Shown in pieces: positions 58,030-64,000 of a stretch of DNA of 64,000 nucleotides. The DNA lies in assembly GCA_002708995.1 (NCBI GenBank), contig PAPT01000024.1, positions 1 through 64,000 on the forward strand, given 5' to 3'. The notes beneath the pieces were generated by a model. It ran no database searches, was not told where the DNA came from, and worked only from the letters and a program-made list of their open reading frames with translations. The position numbers and the translations under genes are program-made. The stretch comes from Geminicoccus sp. (lineage in GTDB: Bacteria; Pseudomonadota; Alphaproteobacteria; UBA7985). Position 1 is the stretch's first letter. Every line of letters begins with the position of its first letter.

Positions 58030-58854
58030 CTAGCGGCGCGAAACATTGGGCAAGCGCTGCAACATGTTCTGGGCTTCATGGCTAACAACGACAGCGACTT
58101 CCAGCGCGGCACCAAACTGACGGTAAACCGAGTGCGAGTGCACCTCGCCATCAATGCTCGTCGTCAAAATTTCAAGAGGGATCGGCCGTGTACCGGGATC
58201 CTCGGTGAAAATGATAATGAATGCCCTGCGCTTTCTTGTGTAGGCTTGTTGAACCTGTTCAAAGAAATCTGAAAGTACCACGTCATTGAAGGGCGAATAC
58301 ATGTAGATCAATTGCGGCCTATCGCTGAACTCCATGTCTCGTGCGTCTATGTTCAGGATCTGGCTGTTACTCAGAAATCTCTCACAATTCGCCTTAGCCA
58401 CGTGCGCCAGGTAGCTCGAATGCTCAACACCTATGTAAGCCTCAAAGCCGTAGGGCTTGGCCACAATCAAGGTGCGCCCTTTGCCGCAACCGATGTCAAC
58501 AAGATCAAAGGCTGTGAAATCCAACTCCAAACCACTCAAAATGGAGTTAAAGATCTTGGCCGGCGTTGGAGCGTATACTTCGGAATATTGCCGCGTTTCA
58601 TCTGAAACATCCAAATCATCAACTGCGATATGGCCCCTCGTATCGATGCCCAATCGCTTGTCGAAGATGTAGTCCGAAACGGTTATCCAAGCCCGGCCAG
58701 TTGTTCGCCAGATTTTGGCCAGCGTTTGTTCGGGTCCGATGGACTTTGCATAAGCCCATAAGCCGAGCAACCCACCTTTGGCAGAAATTGGTTCCAGCAG
58801 GGTCATCAGAGGGCCAAGTTTCTTATCCCTCGGCTTGGTCTCGTTAGAAGTCAC
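58030..58854 (-). CDS. Class I SAM-dependent methyltransferase-like protein
   Basis: LVDIGCGKGRTLIVAKPYGFEAYIGVEHS, MYSPFND. Confidence 0.75.
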   Translation of the reverse strand: MTSNETKPRDKKLGPLMTLLEPISAKGGLLGLWAYAKSIGPEQTLAKIWRTTGRAWITVSDYIFDKRLGIDTRGHIAVDDLDVSDETRQYSEVYAPTPAKIFNSILSGLELDFTAFDLVDIGCGKGRTLIVAKPYGFEAYIGVEHSSYLAHVAKANCERFLSNSQILNIDARDMEFSDRPQLIYMYSPFNDVVLSDFFEQVQQAYTRKRRAFIIIFTEDPGTRPIPLEILTTSIDGEVHSHSVYRQFGAALEVAVVVSHEAQNMLQRLPNVSRR

Positions 58855-59020
58855 ACCTAATCATCCTCTGTAAAACCTATGCATTGAAATACTGTACCCA
58901 ACTAAAAACGCACGAATCATGCTCTAGTAAAGATTTAATAATTAGTCAGATTGATAAACCCAGAGGCACAAGTTGGACGTGTTTTGCCCCAATCAGCCGA
59001 CCGGGATAGTTGGATCATAT

Positions 59021-60388
59021 TCAGTTCAGTCGCCACAAACCTACAAGGCCAAAGGCCCCGATATATAGGACAACCAACAACCAATTTGACAAAGAGGCTA
59101 AAAAACCACCATGAATATACGCCATGCCGTAGAGGTAAAAAAAGTACAAAATACTCGCTGTGAGAAATCCAATGCCAAGATACGCTGGATTACCTGTAAG
59201 GCAGCCTAGGACGATGAATGTTAGCCAAAACCCATTCCAAATAGTCTCAGCCACGGCAAAATGGATTGGGTTTTTTTGTGCCATAAGTAGGACATGGGCA
59301 GGCTGGGCTACAATTATAAATAAAGACCCTGTGAGACTCAGAGCAAACAAATCAGTAGCTTCAAGAAACTGTTCACTAAAAATAATACTGATTATCTGGC
59401 ACAAAAATATAGATAATAAAAGTAATGTAGTTCCAAATACGAGGAAAATAACAGAAATATCTCTATTGAGATCTCGAGAAATATCAAACCCCTCTGAGAA
59501 ATTCCGCGAAAGTCTTGGCAGCAAAATATTCTCGCAGTAATCATAAATAACATTATTCATGAATAATGCAAAAAAATATACTGCGCTAAAATAACCTAAC
59601 CATTCCATTGAGAAAAAATATGCAATGAGCATTTGAGAAATGAATAACGAAAAAAGAGCGATTAATTTTGTCGATAATACTACATATGCGGTTCTATTTA
59701 GAATGGATATATGTCGAAATATTTTTCTGAATGTTGGAAATTTTCTGTTCAAATCAATATTGTTTGCAATAAAAAAGCTAAAGCATAAAAAAATAATTGA
59801 TGGAATTATGGGTAGCGCTAAGATTGCACCAAATGTATTAAGATAAATTATTGCAATAATACTCAGAATACTACCAAAAATATTGGACACTGTAATAATC
59901 GTATAAGATATGACGTATTTTTTCATACCAAATAATAATGACTGTTGGATTGATGATAGGCTGAAAAGAGTGCAAGCCATAGATATCAGTAAGACGTGAA
60001 TGTAGCTGACATCAAAATCTAAAAAATGGCTAACTGTAAATAAAGTGAGCGGTATTAATAATATCGAGATAATTATACTTGATAAAATCGTTACAGCGTA
60101 AGCAGAATTGAAATAAAAAGCTACAGTTTTATAATTTTTTTCTATTGTTGGTATTTTTTTGGCCAAAGCCGGTCCTAATCCCAAGGATCCAAGAGAAGAA
60201 TAGATGTCAATTATATTTGTATATAAGGCAATCAGACCATAGACCTGAGGACCCAAAAGTAAGGCGATCAATTTGGTTCTGATTAGAAGTGTTGCTGACC
60301 TTACGCCAAAGGCACACGCCGTCAGTATGAGAGGAAGATGCGCGTTCAGAGCCTTCTTTAGAAGAGTGGTCATCGTGGCCCGGCTCAT
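59021..60388 (-). CDS. Polysaccharide flippase (Wzx/MATE-like membrane protein)
   Basis: About 12 hydrophobic segments, RTKLIALLLGPQVYGLIALYTNIIDIYSSLGSLGLGPAL; AT-rich. Confidence 0.8.
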   Translation of the reverse strand: MSRATMTTLLKKALNAHLPLILTACAFGVRSATLLIRTKLIALLLGPQVYGLIALYTNIIDIYSSLGSLGLGPALAKKIPTIEKNYKTVAFYFNSAYAVTILSSIIISILLIPLTLFTVSHFLDFDVSYIHVLLISMACTLFSLSSIQQSLLFGMKKYVISYTIITVSNIFGSILSIIAIIYLNTFGAILALPIIPSIIFLCFSFFIANNIDLNRKFPTFRKIFRHISILNRTAYVVLSTKLIALFSLFISQMLIAYFFSMEWLGYFSAVYFFALFMNNVIYDYCENILLPRLSRNFSEGFDISRDLNRDISVIFLVFGTTLLLLSIFLCQIISIIFSEQFLEATDLFALSLTGSLFIIVAQPAHVLLMAQKNPIHFAVAETIWNGFWLTFIVLGCLTGNPAYLGIGFLTASILYFFYLYGMAYIHGGFLASLSNWLLVVLYIGAFGLVGLWRLN

Positions 60389-60711
60389 TACAGTGGTGAA
60401 ACCTAAATGTCGGCAGCGGCTTTAACTCGGAATTGTGCCTTGTGGTCCCTATTCAGCCTAGCGGATTTTGAGGCGCGAGCAAGGTTGCTGGTCGAGTGTT
60501 TATCTAGTGAAACTGAACGCTTGGTGTTTATCGAGCCGGTTAATGGCGAGCTTGATGCTCATCTATACTTTAGTGGCGGTGATACTGTCTGATGCAGTTG
60601 ATCTGTCGAAGCACTGTCCGTGCGTTGCGCTTCATCGTCGCGTTTATCAATCGCGATCATTTTTTCTGCCTTGTGAAATGCTTACTGTCACGAAAGGCAG
60701 GCACTAAAAAA

Positions 60712-60759
60712 TGCATTCGTAATGCGTGGGTCGTGTGTTCGAGTCGCACTACCAGCACC
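60712..60759 (+). repeat. tRNA-Thr 3' fragment (att-like direct repeat of 56873-56923 region)
   Basis: GCATTCGTAATGCGTGGGTCGTGTGTTCGAGTCGCACTACCAGCACCA; four differences, all in the T-stem. Confidence 0.85.
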
Positions 60760-61062
60760 ACTTCAACCGCCTCTCTCAATTCGACGGTGCCGGTCATGCC
60801 ATTGGCGGGTCATGAGCCCCGCTGCAGGGCGTGCACGCCGTGGTGCCCTCCTCGCAGCCGCTCGGTTGGCTCCACCACGATCGAAGGGCGTCGGCGGCCC
60901 TTGAATTCAGTCTCGCACAGGGCGAAGGGTTGCTTAATTCGGTTGACATGATCGCCGGATTTGGGCCGGTCAAAGAAGCAGCCAGGCTGGACGACGCCGA
61001 ACAAGGCATCGAACAGGGGGCAGGGACCACCCGGTTGGTGGGTCGCAGGAGGAGGACAGGGC

Positions 61063-62225
61063 ATGTTTCTAGGGTCAATGAATTTTGATCTGGGCGAAGA
61101 CGTTAACGCCTTGCGCGATGTCGTTCACCGCTGGGCGCAGGATCGCGTCAAACCCATGGCCGCTGAGATCGATGCCAACAACGAATTCCCCGCCGGGCTG
61201 TGGCAGGAGATGGGTGAACTCGGCCTGCTGGGCATGACCGTTCCCGAGCGCTTCGGCGGTGCCGGCATGGGCTACCTCGCGCACACCGTAGTGCTCGAGG
61301 AAATTGCCCGGGCCAGCGCTTCGGTCAGCCTGAGCTACGGTGCGCACTCGAACCTGTGCGTGAACCAGCTGCAGCTCAACGCCACCGACGCGCAGAGAAG
61401 CAAGTACCTGCCCGACCTGATTTCGGGCCGGCGGGTCGGCGCGCTGGCCATGTCCGAATCTGGGGCGGGTTCCGATGTCGTCGGCATGAAGCTCCACGCG
61501 GAGAAGCGCAACGACCGCTTCATTCTCAACGGCAGTAAGTACTGGATCACAAACGGCGGTGAGGCCGGCACGCTGGTGGTCTTCGCCAAAACCGACCCCG
61601 CGGCGGGCTCCAAGGGGATCACGGCCTTCATCATCGAAAAGGACATGCCCGGTTTCAGCCAGTCCGATCACTTCGACAAGCTGGGCATGCGGGGTTCGAA
61701 CACGGTCGAGCTGGTGTTTCAGGACTGCGAGGTGCCCTTCGACAATATTCTGGGCGAAGAGGGGCAAGGTGTTAAGGTCTTGATGTCCGGGCTGGACTAC
61801 GAGCGCGTTGTGCTTTCGGGGATCGGCACCGGCATCATGGCGGCCTGCCTCGATGAAATCATGCCCTATCTCGTCGAGCGCAAGCAGTTCGGCCAACCGA
61901 TTGGAAATTTCCAGCTCATGCAGGGAAAGATCGCGGACATGTACACCAAGCTGAACTCGGCCCGCGCCTACGTCTACGAAGTCGCCCGCGCCTGCGACCG
62001 GGGCGAAGTCACGCGACAGGATGCAGCCGCCTGTGTCCTCTATTCCTCCGAAGAAGCCATGGTCGTCGCGCACCAGGCCGTGCAGGCCATGGGCGGGGCA
62101 GGCTTCATGAACGACACGCCCGTCAGCCGGCTTTTCCGCGATGCCAAACTCATGGAGATCGGCGCCGGCACCTCCGAGATCCGGCGGATGCTGATCGGGC
62201 GGGAACTGATGGGGGCGATGGGCTG

Positions 62226-62226
<1 letters not shown>
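61063..62226 (+). CDS. ivd: Isovaleryl-CoA dehydrogenase-like acyl-CoA dehydrogenase
   Basis: ACAD motifs ([61 protein letters not shown]); next to mccB. Confidence 0.9.
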
Positions 62227-63833
<1,607 letters not shown>

Positions 63834-63844
63834 GGACCAGGCTG

Positions 63845-64000
63845 GTGTTCAGCAAAATCCTGATCGCCAACCGCGGCGAGATTGCCTGCCGGGTTATGGC
63901 CACGGCCCGCAAATTCGGCATCCAGACGGTCGCGGTCTACGCCGATGCGGATGCTGATGCGAAACACGTTGCCATGGCCGATGAAGCCGTTGCCATCGGC
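63845..64000 (+). CDS. mccA: Methylcrotonyl-CoA carboxylase biotin carboxylase (alpha) subunit, N-terminus (truncated by window edge)
   Basis: GTG start; [52 protein letters not shown]. Confidence 0.88.
   Translation, partial: MFSKILIANRGEIACRVMATARKFGIQTVAVYADADADAKHVAMADEAVAIG

Larger units (their letters stand above)
56924..60759. mobile_element. Putative genomic island between tRNA-Thr and its duplicated 3' half; no integrase visible
   Basis: Direct repeat of the tRNA 3' portion at both ends, AT-rich content, polysaccharide-type genes all on the minus strand. Confidence 0.65.

Noticed and set aside
60407-60707. Short ORFs (61 aa and 79 aa) at the island's right end
   Set aside because: Overlapping frames, no recognisable domain or clear RBS; treated as non-coding or remnant

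Overview
High-GC alphaproteobacterial-type chromosome segment, dominated by housekeeping genes. In order: glmM(3' end)-thiD-alaX-hisZ-purA-rpe; an OmpA-family protein; cysS-gltX-NadE-like; pyc; sfsA-map-radC(frameshifted)-purB; rplJ-rplL; rpoB-rpoC; uvrD-like helicase; prmA; ruvCAB; ybgC-tolQRAB-pal-cpoB; tilS-ftsH-folP; a two-component pair; a tRNA-Thr-associated low-GC island; ivd-mccB-mccA(5' end). The non-routine content is: (1) a DUF6502-like/DUF5666-like/small secreted protein module inserted between rplL and rpoB, whose divergent promoter region carries three copies of TGAGC-N5-GCGCA spaced 30-31 bp apart; (2) a 270-bp multi-hairpin element with 38-bp perfect terminal inverted repeats, sharing a 57-bp palindromic unit with a second copy upstream of rpoB; (3) a NadE-like protein with an intact amidase triad but no ATP-pyrophosphatase P-loop (SGGxDS); (4) a ~3.8-kb polysaccharide-type island bounded by an intact tRNA-Thr(CGT) and a duplicated tRNA 3' half with covarying T-stem changes; (5) a radC frameshift. 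All family calls come from reading translations and recognising motifs; no searches were run.
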